A stretch of 64,000 nucleotides of DNA from Massilia soli (GTDB lineage Bacteria > Pseudomonadota > Gammaproteobacteria > Burkholderiales > Burkholderiaceae_D), in NCBI RefSeq assembly GCF_016809835.1, contig NZ_JAFBIL020000004.1:62001-126000 (forward strand), written 5' to 3'. This document shows, piece by piece, positions 54,076 through 64,000 of the stretch. The notes beneath the pieces were generated by a model. It saw only the letters and a list, made by a program, of their open reading frames with translations, did no database searches and had not been told where the DNA came from. Every line of letters starts with the position of its first letter. Within the stretch, counting starts at the first letter, position 1. The position numbers and the translations under genes were made by a program.

Positions 54076-54930
54076 TCATTTCAGGCATAAGGCAAGCGCG
54101 TCGCGCCAATCCGGCAGCGCGCACAGCGTGGCCAGACGCGCGCAGTCGAGCACCGAGTTTTGCGGCCGGCGTGCCGCCGTCGGGTACTCCGCGGACGTGA
54201 TCGGCACGACGTTGCAACCCATCTGCTGCTGGGCCATGATTTCTTCGGTGAAACCGGCCCAGGTCGTCTGGCCGCTGCTGCCCAGGTGGTACAGGCCGCC
54301 GTGTTGCTGCCACCAGCTTCCACCACCCTGCTGCGCGCGCGCCAGCAACACGGCGGTGGTGTCGGCGACGGTGCGGCTCCAGGTCGGCGCGCCGTGCTGG
54401 TCGGACACCACGCGCAGCTCGTCGCGCTCCCTGGCCAGGCGCATCATGGTGAGCAAGAAATTCTTTCCACGCATGCCATATACCCAGCTGGTGCGCAGGA
54501 TCAGGTGGTCGATCCCGGCCGCGGCGACCGCTTGCTCGCCTTCGAGCTTGGTTTGCCCGTAGACATTGAGCGGGTTGGGCCGGTCGGTTTCGGTATAGGC
54601 GCCGGCCTTGCTGCCATCGAATACGTAATCGGTCGAATAATGCACCATCGCCGCACCCAGCTTGCGTGCCTCCTGCGCCATCACGTCGGGCGCCTCGGCA
54701 TTGATGCGGCGCGCCAGCGCGGGTTCGGATTCGGCCAGGTCCACCGCCGTGTACGCGGCGGCGTTGACGATCAGGTCGGGCTTGAGCGCGCGGATCACGT
54801 CGCGCACCTGGTCCAGCTTGGCCAGGTCCATGCGCGCGCGGCCCAGCGCCGTCACCTGCCCGAGCCCCTGCAGGCTGCGTTCGAGCTCGTAGCCGACTTG
54901 GCCGGCTGCTCCGGTCAGTAAAATTCTCAT
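54076..54930 (-). CDS. rfbD: dTDP-4-dehydrorhamnose reductase
   Basis: A 284-residue short-chain dehydrogenase with LLTGAAGQVGYEL at the N-terminus and YSTDYVFDGSKAGAYTE in the active-site region. It makes dTDP-L-rhamnose in the last step. The active-site Tyr-x3-Lys appears as YGQTKLEGE. Overlaps rfbC by four bases. Confidence 0.97.
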   Translation of the reverse strand: MRILLTGAAGQVGYELERSLQGLGQVTALGRARMDLAKLDQVRDVIRALKPDLIVNAAAYTAVDLAESEPALARRINAEAPDVMAQEARKLGAAMVHYSTDYVFDGSKAGAYTETDRPNPLNVYGQTKLEGEQAVAAAGIDHLILRTSWVYGMRGKNFLLTMMRLARERDELRVVSDQHGAPTWSRTVADTTAVLLARAQQGGGSWWQQHGGLYHLGSSGQTTWAGFTEEIMAQQQMGCNVVPITSAEYPTAARRPQNSVLDCARLATLCALPDWRDALALCLK

Positions 54931-55472
54931 GGGAAGATGTCTGCGTCGGCCAGCAACTTGCCCTGGCTGTCCTTACCGGACAGCATGGGTTCGCTGCTCA
55001 GCGGCCACTCGATCGCCAGCGCCGGATCGTTCCACAGGATCGAGCGTTCATACTCCGGCGACCAGTAATCGGTCGTCTTGTACAGGCATTCGGCGCTGTC
55101 GCTGGTGACCACGAAGCCGTGCGCGAAACCGGGCGGCACCCACAGCTGTCGGCGATTCTCGGCCGACAGCTCGACGCCGACCCAGCGCCCGAAAAACGGC
55201 GAGCTGGCGCGGATATCGACGACGACGTCGAATATCGATCCCGAAATCACCCGCACCAGTTTGCCCTGCGGCTGGCGGATCTGGTAATGCAGGCCGCGCA
55301 GCACATTTTTGGCCGAACGCGAATGGTTATCCTGCACAAAATTGACCTGCAGGCCCGTGACCTGCGAGAACGCCCGGGCATTGAAGCTCTCATAGAAAAA
55401 GCCGCGGTCATCGCCGAAGACGGTCGGCTCGAATACCAGGACTTCGGGCATGGAGGTGGGTGTCACTTTCAT
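54927..55472 (-). CDS. rfbC: dTDP-4-dehydrorhamnose 3,5-epimerase
   Basis: A 181-residue cupin-fold enzyme. His in [19 protein letters not shown] and VPPGFAHGF, with [12 protein letters not shown] later, are the expected active-site regions. It is third in the pathway. It overlaps rfbA by four bases. Confidence 0.97.
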   Translation of the reverse strand: MKVTPTSMPEVLVFEPTVFGDDRGFFYESFNARAFSQVTGLQVNFVQDNHSRSAKNVLRGLHYQIRQPQGKLVRVISGSIFDVVVDIRASSPFFGRWVGVELSAENRRQLWVPPGFAHGFVVTSDSAECLYKTTDYWSPEYERSILWNDPALAIEWPLSSEPMLSGKDSQGKLLADADIFP

Positions 55473-56356
55473 CGCAATACCTTATCGTTAAGCACGCGCA
55501 GCAAATACTGGCCGTAGCCGTTTTTTTTCAGTGGATCGGCCAGCTTTTCAAGCGCCGCCTCGTCGATATAGCCTTTGCGGAAGGCAATCTCTTCCGGAAC
55601 CGCGACCTTCAGGCCCTGGCGCTTTTCAAGCGTCGCGATAAATTGCGACGCCTCCAGCAGCGATTCATGGGTGCCGGTGTCGAGCCAGGCCATGCCGCGG
55701 CCCATGACTTCGACCTCCAGTTTTCCGGCATCCAGGTAAGCCTGGTTGATATCGGTGATTTCAAGTTCGCCACGTGCCGAGGGCCGGATGCCATTGGCGA
55801 TCTCGCACACCTGGCTGTCGTAAAAATACAGGCCGGTCACCGCATAATTCGACTTCGGGCGTTGGGGCTTTTCTTCGATCGACACGGCGCGCTTGGCCGC
55901 GTCGAATTCAACCACGCCGTATCGTTCCGGATCGGTCACGTGATAGGCGAACACGGTGGCGCCATCGCGGCTTTTGTTGGCCATGTACAGTTTCTGGTCG
56001 AGACCGTGGCCATAGTAGATATTGTCGCCGAGGATCAGCGCCGACTCGCTGCCGCCGATGAAGTCGCGGCCGATGATAAACGCCTGGGCGATGCCTTTCG
56101 GCTCCGGCTGCACCGCATAACGCAGGCTGATGCCCCATTGCGCGCCGTCGCCCAGCAATTCCTGGAAGCGCGGCGTATCCTGCGGCGTCGAAATAATCAG
56201 GATGTCGCGTATCCCGGCCAGCATCAGCGTGGTCAGCGGATAATAAATCATCGGCTTGTCATAAACCGGCAGCAATTGCTTCGACACGCTCAAGGTCACC
56301 GGATACAAACGGGTGCCCGAGCCGCCTGCGAGGATAATGCCCTTGCGTGATATCAA
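55469..56356 (-). CDS. rfbA: Glucose-1-phosphate thymidylyltransferase
   Basis: A 295-residue nucleotidyltransferase with [16 protein letters not shown] at the N-terminus, [17 protein letters not shown] and the Asp in [11 protein letters not shown]. It activates glucose-1-phosphate with dTTP and starts the pathway. Start: TTG 56356 overlapping the rfbB stop, with GGGAGG seven bases ahead; longer upstream frame lies inside rfbB and is excluded. Confidence 0.97.
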   Translation of the reverse strand: MISRKGIILAGGSGTRLYPVTLSVSKQLLPVYDKPMIYYPLTTLMLAGIRDILIISTPQDTPRFQELLGDGAQWGISLRYAVQPEPKGIAQAFIIGRDFIGGSESALILGDNIYYGHGLDQKLYMANKSRDGATVFAYHVTDPERYGVVEFDAAKRAVSIEEKPQRPKSNYAVTGLYFYDSQVCEIANGIRPSARGELEITDINQAYLDAGKLEVEVMGRGMAWLDTGTHESLLEASQFIATLEKRQGLKVAVPEEIAFRKGYIDEAALEKLADPLKKNGYGQYLLRVLNDKVLR

Positions 56357-57420
56357 ACGACCTCCCGGTTGGCGTAATTTTGTTCGACCCACGACAGGTA
56401 GGCGCCCGACTGCACATGCGCCACCCATGCCTGGTGATCGAGATACCATTGCACAGTTTTGCGGATGCCGGTATCGAATGTCTCAACCGGCTTCCACCCC
56501 AGCTCGCGCTGGATTTTGCCGGCATCGACCGCATAGCGGCGGTCATGTCCGGGACGATCGGGAACCAAGGCGATCTGCCCGGCATAACTGCCGGCCGCCT
56601 TGGGCGCGGCCTGGTCAAGAATATCGCACAAGGTATGAACCACATCGATATTGCGCATTTCATTCCAGCCGCCGACGTTATACACCTCGCCCGGACGGCC
56701 CGCCTCCAGCGCGCGCCGGACCGCGGCGCAATGGTCGCTGACATACAGCCAGTCGCGGATCTGGCCGCCGTCGCCGTAAATCGGCAGCGGCTTGCCGGCC
56801 AGCGCATTGGCCATCACCAGCGGAATCAGCTTTTCAGGGAATTGGTAGGGACCGTAATTGTTTGAACAATTGGTCGTCACCGTCGGCAGCCCGTAGGTAT
56901 GGAAATATGCCCTTACCAGATGGTCGGATGCCGCTTTGGATGCCGAATACGGGCTGTTCGGCGCATATGCGGTCGTCTCCACGAATGGCGCGCCATGCTC
57001 GCCGAGCGAGCCATAGACCTCGTCGGTGGAGATATGCACGAAGCGGAAATCATCTTTTTCAGCGCCCGCCAGCGCGCTCCAATAAGCGCGCGCCGCTTCC
57101 AGCAAGGCAAACGTGCCGTTCACATTGGTGGCGATAAACTCGGCGGGTCCGTGGATCGAGCGGTCGACATGGCTTTCGGCGGCAAAATGCACGATCGCGC
57201 GCGGCCGGTGCTGGTTGAGCAGCGCCAGCACCAGCGCACCGTCGCAGATATCGCCGCGCACGAACAGATGGCGCGGGTCATCTTGCAGCGACGCCAGGTT
57301 GTCCAGGTTGCCGGCATAGGTCAGTTTATCGAGGTTGACGACGCCTTCATCGGATTGCCCAAGCCAGTCGAGGACGAAGTTCGAGCCGATGAAACCCGCG
57401 CCGCCGGTAACGAAAATCAT
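56353..57420 (-). CDS. rfbB: dTDP-glucose 4,6-dehydratase
   Basis: A 355-residue NAD-dependent enzyme: [14 protein letters not shown] binds [14 protein letters not shown] holds the Asp-Glu pair and [15 protein letters not shown] the Tyr-x3-Lys. First gene of the rfbBACD operon; all neighbours overlap by a few bases, so the cluster is one transcription unit. Confidence 0.97.
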   Translation of the reverse strand: MIFVTGGAGFIGSNFVLDWLGQSDEGVVNLDKLTYAGNLDNLASLQDDPRHLFVRGDICDGALVLALLNQHRPRAIVHFAAESHVDRSIHGPAEFIATNVNGTFALLEAARAYWSALAGAEKDDFRFVHISTDEVYGSLGEHGAPFVETTAYAPNSPYSASKAASDHLVRAYFHTYGLPTVTTNCSNNYGPYQFPEKLIPLVMANALAGKPLPIYGDGGQIRDWLYVSDHCAAVRRALEAGRPGEVYNVGGWNEMRNIDVVHTLCDILDQAAPKAAGSYAGQIALVPDRPGHDRRYAVDAGKIQRELGWKPVETFDTGIRKTVQWYLDHQAWVAHVQSGAYLSWVEQNYANREVV

Positions 57421-57532
57421 GAAGTGTCCTGCCTGGGTTATTGATCCGAAGGCATAATTCTATGCGAAACTTGCGCACTTCTTGGTAATTTCATCATCTC
57501 CGCAAACGCGGACCGGCATTGGGCAAACAGGA

Positions 57533-58381
57533 ATGAAGACTTACGCCATCGGCGATTTGCAGGGTTGCGCCCATGAGGCGCAGCTGCTGCTGGACCAGAT
57601 ACACGCCGACGCGCAGGGCGACGCCGGCATTCTCTTCGTCGGCGACCTGATCAACCGCGGCCCCGACTCGCTCGGCGCGCTGCGCCAGGTGCGCGCGCTG
57701 CAGCTGGCCGGCGGCGGACGGGTCGAAGCCCTGCTCGGCAATCACGACCTGCACCTGCTGGCCGTGGCCGCCGGCGCGCAGTCGCTGGCGCGCTCCGACA
57801 CGCTCGACGCCATCCTGGCCGCTCCCGACCGCGAGGAGCTGATCGGCTGGCTGCGCCAGCGGCCACTGGCCCTGCGCTCCGGCCGCTGCCTGCTGGTGCA
57901 TGCCGGCGTGCTGCCGCAATGGAGCGCCGACCAGGTGATGGCGCTGGCCGCGGAAGTCCAGGCCGCGCTGCGCGGCGACGGCTGGCGCGAATTTCTCGCC
58001 CAGATGTATGGCAACGAGCCCGATCGCTGGGATGAATCGCTGACCGGCATCGCACGCCTGCGCTGCATCGTCAACGCGCTGACCCGCATGCGCCTGTGCA
58101 CGCCGGACGGCGTGATGGACTTCCAGCAGAAAGAAAGTGCCGGCGCGCCGCCAGGGTCGGGCTTGATGCCGTGGTTCGACCTGGAACAACGCATGACCAA
58201 GGATGTCACCGTGGTGTTCGGCCACTGGTCGGCGCTGGGATTGCTGATGCGCGATGACGTGATTGGCCTCGACAGCGGCTGCGTCTGGGGCGGCAAGCTG
58301 ACCGCGGTGTGCCTCGACGACCGCCGCCTGCTGCAAGTCGACTGCCCCGAGTATCGCGCCATTGGCGGCAAGCAGAAGTAA
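57533..58381 (+). CDS. apaH: Symmetrical diadenosine tetraphosphatase
   Basis: A 282-residue metallophosphatase with the three motifs [16 protein letters not shown] and LLGNHD at the N-terminus, then HAGVLP. It cleaves Ap4A to two ADP and removes NpnN caps from RNA. Start: ATG 57533 behind CAGGA. It converges directly on the acyltransferase gene with no gap. Confidence 0.97.
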   Translation: MKTYAIGDLQGCAHEAQLLLDQIHADAQGDAGILFVGDLINRGPDSLGALRQVRALQLAGGGRVEALLGNHDLHLLAVAAGAQSLARSDTLDAILAAPDREELIGWLRQRPLALRSGRCLLVHAGVLPQWSADQVMALAAEVQAALRGDGWREFLAQMYGNEPDRWDESLTGIARLRCIVNALTRMRLCTPDGVMDFQQKESAGAPPGSGLMPWFDLEQRMTKDVTVVFGHWSALGLLMRDDVIGLDSGCVWGGKLTAVCLDDRRLLQVDCPEYRAIGGKQK

Positions 58382-59122
58382 TCAGGCGGCGCCGGCGCCC
58401 AGCGCGCCCTGGATCGCGTCATGCGCCTGCTCGGCGAGTTGGCGCCGGTGCGCGCCGGCGGCGTCGATCGGCGGCAGGCGAACCAGCTCGGCGCGGATCG
58501 CGCCCGACGCCAGGACCGTCATCACGCTCTGCGCAAAGCTCATGTCGCCGATGAAGTCGACCGCCGGATGCAACGCGCCGGCGGCGTCCAGGTACCTGAG
58601 CGCGTAAGGCTGCACCTGCACCTTGGCATCCACCGCCGCCTCGAACAGGTTGGCATGGAACGGCAGCACCGTGCCTTGGCGGGCCGTCGTCCCCTCGGGG
58701 AAGAACGCAACCCGCGCGCCCATCTGGAGCGCCGCCACGATACCCTTGAAGACATGGCGCAAGTCGCGCCGGCTGCCGCGCGCGATGAACACGGTGCCGG
58801 CCTGCTCGGTCAGCCAGCCAAGCACCTTCCACTCGCGAATTTCGGCCTTGGCGACGAAGCGGCAAGGATGCACCGCGTTGATCACGAAGATGTCGAGCCA
58901 CGACACGTGGTTGGCGACCACCAGCGCGTGATGCAGGGCCGGCGCGCCGGAAGGCGCGGCGACGGTGACGCCGCAGATCGCCAGCAAGCGGCGCGACCAG
59001 TTCTGGATGCGCGCGTTGCGGCGACCGCTACCGACCCAGGGGAAGATGATCGCGCAAGTCGCCAGCCCTTCCGCCAGATGCAGCAGGATACGGGCCAGGC
59101 GTAGCGTCAGTCGAAGATTCAA
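58382..59122 (-). CDS. Lysophospholipid acyltransferase family protein
   Basis: A 246-residue acyltransferase with NHVSWLDIFV (H-x4-D, His about 71) and FFPEGTTARQGTVLPF. An N-terminal membrane segment is likely. It is the last gene of the pyrimidine operon strand, 100 bases after pyrC', with an inverted repeat between. It may be a second PlsC or act on ornithine lipids (OlsA-like). Start: TTG 59122, which has no good ribosome-binding site, so the N-terminus is uncertain. Confidence 0.88.
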   Translation of the reverse strand: MNLRLTLRLARILLHLAEGLATCAIIFPWVGSGRRNARIQNWSRRLLAICGVTVAAPSGAPALHHALVVANHVSWLDIFVINAVHPCRFVAKAEIREWKVLGWLTEQAGTVFIARGSRRDLRHVFKGIVAALQMGARVAFFPEGTTARQGTVLPFHANLFEAAVDAKVQVQPYALRYLDAAGALHPAVDFIGDMSFAQSVMTVLASGAIRAELVRLPPIDAAGAHRRQLAEQAHDAIQGALGAGAA

Positions 59123-59143
59123 GGAGGACCACTATCAGATTTC

Positions 59144-59222
59144 CGTCGTTCCCGCGAATGCGGGAACCCATGCTGAGCGTGACGGTACGCGGGCACAGGT
59201 TCCCGCATTCGCGGGGGCGACG
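59144..59222. repeat. Inverted repeat pair, REP-like (25-bp arms)
   Basis: Bases 59144-59168 and 59198-59222 are reverse complements except for two positions; each arm also contains its own small dyad (TTCCCGCGAATGCGGGAA). Such GCGGGAA repeats with CGTCGTTCCCGCGAA starts occur as dispersed elements in many proteobacteria. It separates pyrC' from the acyltransferase gene and may act as a terminator or mRNA 3' end stabiliser. Confidence 0.75.
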
Positions 59223-59225
59223 TGG

Positions 59226-60539
59226 TTAGGACAACTTGCGTTCGTAAGCGATATGGCCGGCGACGATGGTCGCGCGCACCTGCCCGGTCAGCTCGTAGCC
59301 GACAAACGGCGTGTGCTTGCCCTGGCTGGCCAGCGCGGCAGCTTCGACCTTCCAGCGCGCGCCGGCATCGAACAGCACCACGTCGGCGACCGCGCCGGCC
59401 GACAAGGTGCCGGCCTTCAGTCCCGCCACGCGCGCCGCATCGACCGTGATCCGCGCAATCGCGCGCGACAGCGGCGAGGGCGCGCCGGCCTGGGCATGCT
59501 GGCCGGCGGCGTAATCGTCGGCCCACTTCAGCGCCAGCGACAGCAGCAGCTCCAGCCCGGTGGCGCCAGGCGAGGCCTCGGCGAACGGCAGCAGCTTTTC
59601 ATCGTCGTCGACCGGTGTGTGGTCCGAGCACATCGCGTCGACGGTGCCGTCGAACAGCCCGGCGCGGATCGCTTCGCGGTCGCGCTGGCTGCGGAACGGC
59701 GGCGACACCCGCGCTTTCGAATCGAAGAAGCCGATGTCGGCATCGGTCATGTGCACGTGGTGGGCGCCAACGTCGCAGGTGACAGGCAAGCCTTCCTTTT
59801 TCGCCGCGCGGATCAGCTCCAGCCCTGCCGCCGACGAAATCCGGCACAGGTGGACGCGCGCGCCGGTGGAACGCACCAGCTCGAAAATCGTGTGCAGCGC
59901 GATCGTCTCGGACATCACCGGCACGCCGGAGAGGCCGAGGCGCGAAGCCAGGGGGCCGCTGTGGGCGATGCCGCCGCGGCCGATGTGCGCGTCCTGGGGA
60001 CGCAGCCAGACCGTGTACTCGAACGTCTTTGCATACTGCATGGCGCGCAGCAGCACGTTGGTGTCCGCGATCGCTTCCTCGGCCTGGGCGAAGCCGATGC
60101 AGCCCGCTTCGGTCAGCTCGGCCATCTCGGTCAGCGCCACGCCCTTCAGGCCCATCGTCAGCGCGCCCAGCGGATGCACGTGCGCCTGGTTCAGGTTGCG
60201 CGCGCGGTACTTGAGCATTTCGACCAGGCCCGGCTCGTCCAGCACCGGATCGGTGTCGGGTGGGCAGATCAGGCTGGTCACGCCGCCCTGCACCGCGGCC
60301 TGCATTTCCGATTCCAGCGTCGCCTTGTATTCGTAGCCCGGCTCGCGCAGGCGGGCCGACAGGTCGACCAGGCCGGGCGCGACCACCAGGCCGCTGGCGT
60401 CGATGACGCGGTCGGCCGTGAAGCCGGCCGGCGCGGCGCCGGTGGCGGCGACCACGCCGCCGTCGATGAACAAATCGCTTACGCCATCGATACCGTTTGC
60501 CGGGTCGATCAATCGGCCATTCTTGATATGTAATTTCAT
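59226..60539 (-). CDS. pyrC: Inactive dihydroorotase-like subunit (PyrC')
   Basis: A 437-residue amidohydrolase-fold protein. The metal-binding His-x-His of active dihydroorotases is replaced: [11 protein letters not shown] (59-68) has Ser61 and Arg63 where the two His should be. Later metal positions are also lost (RISSAA with Arg instead of His near 233; Ala where an Asp follows GF at 150), while Asp306 remains in CSDHTP. So it is most likely catalytically dead, like PyrC' of Pseudomonas, which is needed as structural partner of aspartate transcarbamoylase. It follows pyrB with a four-base overlap. An active dihydroorotase must be elsewhere. Confidence 0.93.
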   Translation of the reverse strand: MKLHIKNGRLIDPANGIDGVSDLFIDGGVVAATGAAPAGFTADRVIDASGLVVAPGLVDLSARLREPGYEYKATLESEMQAAVQGGVTSLICPPDTDPVLDEPGLVEMLKYRARNLNQAHVHPLGALTMGLKGVALTEMAELTEAGCIGFAQAEEAIADTNVLLRAMQYAKTFEYTVWLRPQDAHIGRGGIAHSGPLASRLGLSGVPVMSETIALHTIFELVRSTGARVHLCRISSAAGLELIRAAKKEGLPVTCDVGAHHVHMTDADIGFFDSKARVSPPFRSQRDREAIRAGLFDGTVDAMCSDHTPVDDDEKLLPFAEASPGATGLELLLSLALKWADDYAAGQHAQAGAPSPLSRAIARITVDAARVAGLKAGTLSAGAVADVVLFDAGARWKVEAAALASQGKHTPFVGYELTGQVRATIVAGHIAYERKLS

Positions 60540-61501
60540 GCGTGTGTGCCTGCCAAAATACTCATTACCGCCATCCGTACCGCGATCCCGAAAGTCACCT
60601 GCGGCAAAATCACCGCCTGCGCGCCATCCGCCACCGCCGAATCGATCTCGACGCCGCGGTTCATCGGCCCCGGATGCATCACGATCGCATCCGGCCTGGC
60701 CAGCGCCAGCCGCTCCGGCGTCAGGCCGTAGCTCTTGAAGTACTCCTGCGCCGACGGCAGCAGCGCGCCCGTCATGCGTTCGCTCTGCAGGCGCAGCATG
60801 ATGATCACGTCGACGTCCTTCAGGCCTTCTTCCATGCTGGTGAAGACGCGCACGCCCATCTGCTCAAGACCGCCCGGCAGCAGCGTGTGCGGGCCGATCG
60901 CGCGCACTTCCGGCACGCCCAGCGTGGTCAAGGCGTGGATGTCGGAGCGCGCCACGCGGCTGTGCAAAATGTCGCCGACGATCGCCACGCGCAGGTTGGT
61001 GAAGTCCTTCTTGTAGTGGCGGATCGTGTACATGTCGAGCAGGCCCTGGGTCGGGTGCGCATGGCGCCCGTCGCCGGCGTTGACCACGTGGCAGTGGCCC
61101 TGCTTGGTGTCGTTCAGGTGCTTGGCGATCAGGTAAGGCGCGCCCGACTGCGCGTGGCGCACCACGAACATGTCGGCGCTCATCGCCGCCAGGTTGTCGA
61201 TCGTGTCGAGCAGCGACTCGCCCTTGCTGGCCGACGAGGCCTGGATGTTCAGGTTGATCACGTCGGCCGACAGCCGCTTCGAGGCAATTTCGAAGGTGGT
61301 GCGGGTGCGGGTGGAGTTTTCGAAGAACAGGTTGAACACGCTCTTGCCGCGCATGAGCGGCACCTTCTTCACTTCGCGGTCGGAGATGCCGACGAAGCTC
61401 GACGCGGTGTCGAGGATATGGTTGACGATGGACTTCGGCAGGCCCTCGATCGTCAGCAGGTGTTGCAGTTCGCCGTTCTTGTTCAGTTGCGGGTTAAGCA
61501 T
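60536..61501 (-). CDS. pyrB: Aspartate carbamoyltransferase catalytic chain
   Basis: A 321-residue enzyme with the carbamoyl-phosphate motif [18 protein letters not shown] and [13 protein letters not shown]. It joins carbamoyl phosphate and aspartate in pyrimidine synthesis. No pyrI gene is present; as in Pseudomonas, it likely forms a complex with PyrC'. It overlaps pyrR by eight bases. Confidence 0.97.
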   Translation of the reverse strand: MLNPQLNKNGELQHLLTIEGLPKSIVNHILDTASSFVGISDREVKKVPLMRGKSVFNLFFENSTRTRTTFEIASKRLSADVINLNIQASSASKGESLLDTIDNLAAMSADMFVVRHAQSGAPYLIAKHLNDTKQGHCHVVNAGDGRHAHPTQGLLDMYTIRHYKKDFTNLRVAIVGDILHSRVARSDIHALTTLGVPEVRAIGPHTLLPGGLEQMGVRVFTSMEEGLKDVDVIIMLRLQSERMTGALLPSAQEYFKSYGLTPERLALARPDAIVMHPGPMNRGVEIDSAVADGAQAVILPQVTFGIAVRMAVMSILAGTHA

Positions 61502-62015
61502 TGTCGTCTTCGATGGTCAGGGTAAGTTTGCCGTCTGCGCCGCGCGCCAGCGACAGCGAGCGATTATCGCCCAGCTTGACGGTGGTAGCGATAAAATCCG
61601 CCGCCACCGGCAGTTCGCGCCCGCCGCGGTCGGCCAGCGCCGCCAGCGCGATGCGCGCCGGGCGGCCATAGTCGAACAGCACATTGATCGCCGCGCGCGT
61701 GGTGCGGCCGGTGTAGAGCACGTCGTCCACCAGCAGGATGGTCGCGCTGTCGACCGAAAAACCGATCTGGGTCGGCTTGACGTCCGGGTGCAGGCCTTTT
61801 TTGGCATAGTCGTCGCGGTAGAACGAGACGTCGATGAAGCCCAGCCGGTCCTTGATGCCGAGGTCCTCGGCCAGCCGTTCGGCCAGCCAGGCGCCGCCGG
61901 AATGGATGCCGACGATGGCCAGGTTGGGCAGGCCGGGCATGGCGGCGCGCACCTGTTGCAGCAGCTCGCGGTACAGTGCTTCCGCGTCGAACTGTTCAGT
62001 GGTTGTGGTTGGCAT
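61494..62015 (-). CDS. pyrR: PyrR: pyrimidine operon regulator / uracil phosphoribosyltransferase
   Basis: A 173-residue PRTase-fold protein with the PRPP motif [17 protein letters not shown]. In Gram-positives PyrR controls attenuation; in Pseudomonas-type operons its homologue acts differently, and I see no clear attenuator here. Start: ATG 62015; a TTG at 62024 is an alternative. Overlaps ruvX by 20 bases. Confidence 0.95.
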   Translation of the reverse strand: MPTTTTEQFDAEALYRELLQQVRAAMPGLPNLAIVGIHSGGAWLAERLAEDLGIKDRLGFIDVSFYRDDYAKKGLHPDVKPTQIGFSVDSATILLVDDVLYTGRTTRAAINVLFDYGRPARIALAALADRGGRELPVAADFIATTVKLGDNRSLSLARGADGKLTLTIEDDNA

Positions 62016-62394
62016 GATCGTCAAAGTATTGTTGCAAAATGATGGAGGCAGCTTTCGCGTCGATGATCTCGCCGCGTCTGGACGCGATCACGGCCGACGA
62101 ATAGCGTTCGTCGACCAGTTCGACCGGCAGGTTGAAGCGGCCATGCAGCTGGTTGGCGAAGCGGCGGCAGCGCAGGGTCATCTCGTGCTCGGCGCCGTCG
62201 GGGTGGCGCGGCTCGCCGACGATCAGGCGGGCCGGGCGCCATTCGGCGATCAGGTCGCCGATCTGCTGGAAGCGGGCGGCATTGTCGATCGCCTTGATGA
62301 CGGCCAGCGGCTGCGCCTGTCCCGTCAGGGTGTTGCCCATCGCCATGCCAATGCGCTTGATGCCGAAGTCAAATCCGAAAACAAGCTCAACCAT
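61996..62394 (-). CDS. ruvX: RuvX/YqgF: Holliday-junction resolvase-like, pre-16S rRNA nuclease
   Basis: A 132-residue RNase H-fold protein with FGFDFGIKRIGMAMGN at the N-terminus (metal Asp) and ELVDERYSSAVI later. It is essential in many bacteria and finishes the 5' end of 16S rRNA. Its start overlaps the yqgE stop. Confidence 0.96.
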   Translation of the reverse strand: MVELVFGFDFGIKRIGMAMGNTLTGQAQPLAVIKAIDNAARFQQIGDLIAEWRPARLIVGEPRHPDGAEHEMTLRCRRFANQLHGRFNLPVELVDERYSSAVIASRRGEIIDAKAASIILQQYFDDHANHNH

Positions 62395-62969
62395 TACGCA
62401 TGGCCGGCCTCGGAGGCGAGCATCAGTGGGTCGATGCCCAGCAGTTTGATGGCGGCGGTGTAGCGCTGCTCGATCGGCAGGTCGAACATGACGTCGGCGC
62501 TGGCGCCCACGGTCAGCCAGCCGTTGCGGCTGATCTCGTCCTCGAGCTGGCCCGGGCTCCAGCCGGCGTAGCCGATCGATACCAGCAGGCGCTGCGGGCC
62601 GTCGCCGGACGCAACCGCCTCGAGCACGTCGATCGAGGTGGTGAACGCCACCTCGTCGGTGACCGACAGCGACGACGAGAAGCGCCCGCCAGGCGTATGC
62701 AGCACGAAGCCGCGGTCGTCCTGCACAGGACCGCCGAACATGATCGGTTCGCTGGCTACCCGATCCTGCACGCTGTCGTCGACCTTCAGGTCGATCCGCT
62801 CGAACAGCACATCCATTGTCATGTCGGTCGGCTTGTTGATGACCACGCCGAGCACGCCCTTTTCGTTGTGCTCGCAGACGTACACGACAGCGCCGCCGAA
62901 GACCGGATCCTGCATCGATGGCATGGCAATGAGAAAATGATTAGCAAGGTTGAGCGTCGATGGCGCCAT
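62394..62969 (-). CDS. yqgE: YqgE/AlgH family protein (UPF0301)
   Basis: A 191-residue protein with the family start LNLANHFLIAMPSMQDPVFG and GVVINKPTDMTM, PIMFGGPVQDDRGFVLH. Function is not known with certainty; AlgH affects alginate in Pseudomonas. First gene of the yqgE-ruvX-pyrR-pyrB-pyrC' operon. I chose ATG 62969, with GAGGAG ahead and the usual family length; ATG 63056 with GGAGAG ahead would add 29 residues and is a real alternative. Confidence 0.93.
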   Translation of the reverse strand: MAPSTLNLANHFLIAMPSMQDPVFGGAVVYVCEHNEKGVLGVVINKPTDMTMDVLFERIDLKVDDSVQDRVASEPIMFGGPVQDDRGFVLHTPGGRFSSSLSVTDEVAFTTSIDVLEAVASGDGPQRLLVSIGYAGWSPGQLEDEISRNGWLTVGASADVMFDLPIEQRYTAAIKLLGIDPLMLASEAGHA

Positions 62970-63211
62970 CGCTGTATGCTCCTCGTCGACGGATGCATGT
63001 TGCGCAAGCCCATGGATGGGCAGAGATTTGCCGACTTTGCTCTTCTTCATACGCATCACTCTCTCCAGGCTCAATCTCTGGTGTTTATTGCAACAAACGG
63101 GCTACAACCATGCTCTTTTCGATAGTTTACACTGAATTGCGCCGCTCACCACCGGAAGCGCCCAGCCTCGCGCGCCGAAAACAGCAAAACCTTGACCCTG
63201 CACACTATTAA

Positions 63212-64000
63212 ATGACCCTGAAATCATCCCTAGTCTGGTTCCGGCGCGACTTGCGCGCCTACGATCATGCCGCTCTGCATCATGCACTGAGCTCGTCCGC
63301 ACAGGTGTATTGCGTGTTTGTCTATGATTCGGCGATCCTGGCGCCGCTGCCGCGCGCCGACCGCCGTGTCAATTTCATCCATGCAAGCATTGCCGCCCTG
63401 GATGCCGAACTGCGCGAGATGGGGGGCGCGCTGCTGGTGCGCCATGCCGATGCCGTCGATGCGATCCCGGCGCTCGCTGCCGAGCTGGGCGTCGACGCGG
63501 TGTTCGCCAACCGCGACTACGAGCCGGGCGCGATCGCGCGCGACGCCGACGTGGCCGCGCGCCTGCAGGCCGCCGGCCGCGCCTTCCACGACTTCAAGGA
63601 CCAGGTCATCTTTGAAAAAGACGAGGTGCTGACCCTGTCGGCCCAGCCGTTCTCGGTATTTACGCCGTATAAAAACGCCTGGCTCAAGCGCCTGGCCGCC
63701 CACCCGGCCAGCCTCGCCCCGTACGAGATCGCGCCGTGGGCCAGCCGGCTCGCCGCGCCGCTCGCGCATGCCCCGCTGCCGACCCTGGCGGAACTCGGTT
63801 TCGACGAGGCCGACCCGCAGGTCGCCACCGGCATGGCGGGCGCCGCCGCCATGTTCGACGGCTTCCTGGAGCGCATCGAGCAGTACGCGACGGCGCGCGA
63901 TTTCCCGGCCGTGCACGGCACATCGGGCCTGTCGGTGCACCTGCGCTTCGGCACCATCTCGATCCGCCACCTGGTGCGCACCGTCCAGGCGATGCTGGGC
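63212..64000 (+). CDS. phrB: Deoxyribodipyrimidine photolyase, N-terminal part (cut by window end)
   Basis: Open from ATG 63212 to the window end, 263 residues seen. LVWFRRDLRAYDHAALHHAL is the typical photolyase start; ANRDYEPGAIARDADVA and SVFTPYKNAWLKRL follow in the antenna-binding domain, and LSVHLRFGTISIRHLV begins the FAD domain. It repairs UV pyrimidine dimers with blue light. Divergent from yqgE. Confidence 0.96.
   Translation, partial: MTLKSSLVWFRRDLRAYDHAALHHALSSSAQVYCVFVYDSAILAPLPRADRRVNFIHASIAALDAELREMGGALLVRHADAVDAIPALAAELGVDAVFANRDYEPGAIARDADVAARLQAAGRAFHDFKDQVIFEKDEVLTLSAQPFSVFTPYKNAWLKRLAAHPASLAPYEIAPWASRLAAPLAHAPLPTLAELGFDEADPQVATGMAGAAAMFDGFLERIEQYATARDFPAVHGTSGLSVHLRFGTISIRHLVRTVQAMLG

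Overview
The window looks like a chromosome segment of a high-GC betaproteobacterium of the order Burkholderiales, most likely an Oxalobacteraceae genus such as Massilia, Duganella or Janthinobacterium. The reasons are the high GC of the core genes, the PEP-CTERM proteins, the yqgE-ruvX-pyrR-pyrB-pyrC' cluster, tetrameric glycyl-tRNA synthetase next to gmhB and an acyltransferase, and the phoH-ybeY-corC-lnt operon. This assignment is inferred from gene content; no database search was run.

Bases 1 to about 6,700 are an accessory island. An IS3-family element (103-1296) splits a small gene whose two halves still join in frame. Two unrecognised genes follow, the second apparently broken by a one-base loss near 2441. 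The best candidate for an unusual system is next: an 817-residue SIR2-like plus P-loop (STAND-like) protein at 3278-5731, in clearly AT-richer DNA, resembling single-gene anti-phage proteins that deplete NAD+ (Avs5-like architecture). Behind it lies an HNH nuclease remnant. The island ends near an orphan terminator and a repeated 10-mer at 6557-6662.

From 6,746 the chromosome is dense. A second-type ftsZ without the usual C-terminal peptide comes first. It is followed by a minus-strand operon of an NrtA/SsuA-like ABC importer with a SCO protein and a cupredoxin-like protein. At 12,596-20,283 lies a probable cyanophycin-scavenging locus: exported cyanophycinase, TonB-dependent receptor, RpiR regulator, M14/aspartoacylase-like hydrolase and YfcC-type permease. 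Then come a histidine kinase, a two-domain KaiC-like ATPase and a small partner; a DUF445/DUF2007 pair; a fatty-acid operon (alpha-methylacyl-CoA racemase-like, acyl-CoA dehydrogenase, SCP2-type thiolase) facing a TetR regulator with a 16-bp palindrome; a KefB/YbaL antiporter; and a divergent membrane FtsH-like protease. A perfect 33-bp-arm inverted repeat separates these last two.

Bases 34,000-48,500 hold a small PEP-CTERM protein, a metallo-beta-lactamase protein, a glutathione transferase, an HDOD pair, an HTH protein, phoH-ybeY-corC-lnt, glyQ-glyS-gmhB-acyltransferase-YgjP metalloprotease, and a YcxB-like protein.

Bases 48,500-57,420 are envelope polysaccharide genes: waaA, waaC, a phosphohexomutase, an H-NS-like protein, a WecA-type transferase and rfbBACD for dTDP-L-rhamnose. 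The end of the window carries apaH, an acyltransferase, an inactive-looking dihydroorotase (PyrC') with pyrB, pyrR, ruvX and yqgE, and the start of a photolyase gene that runs off the end. I saw no rRNA, tRNA or CRISPR array.
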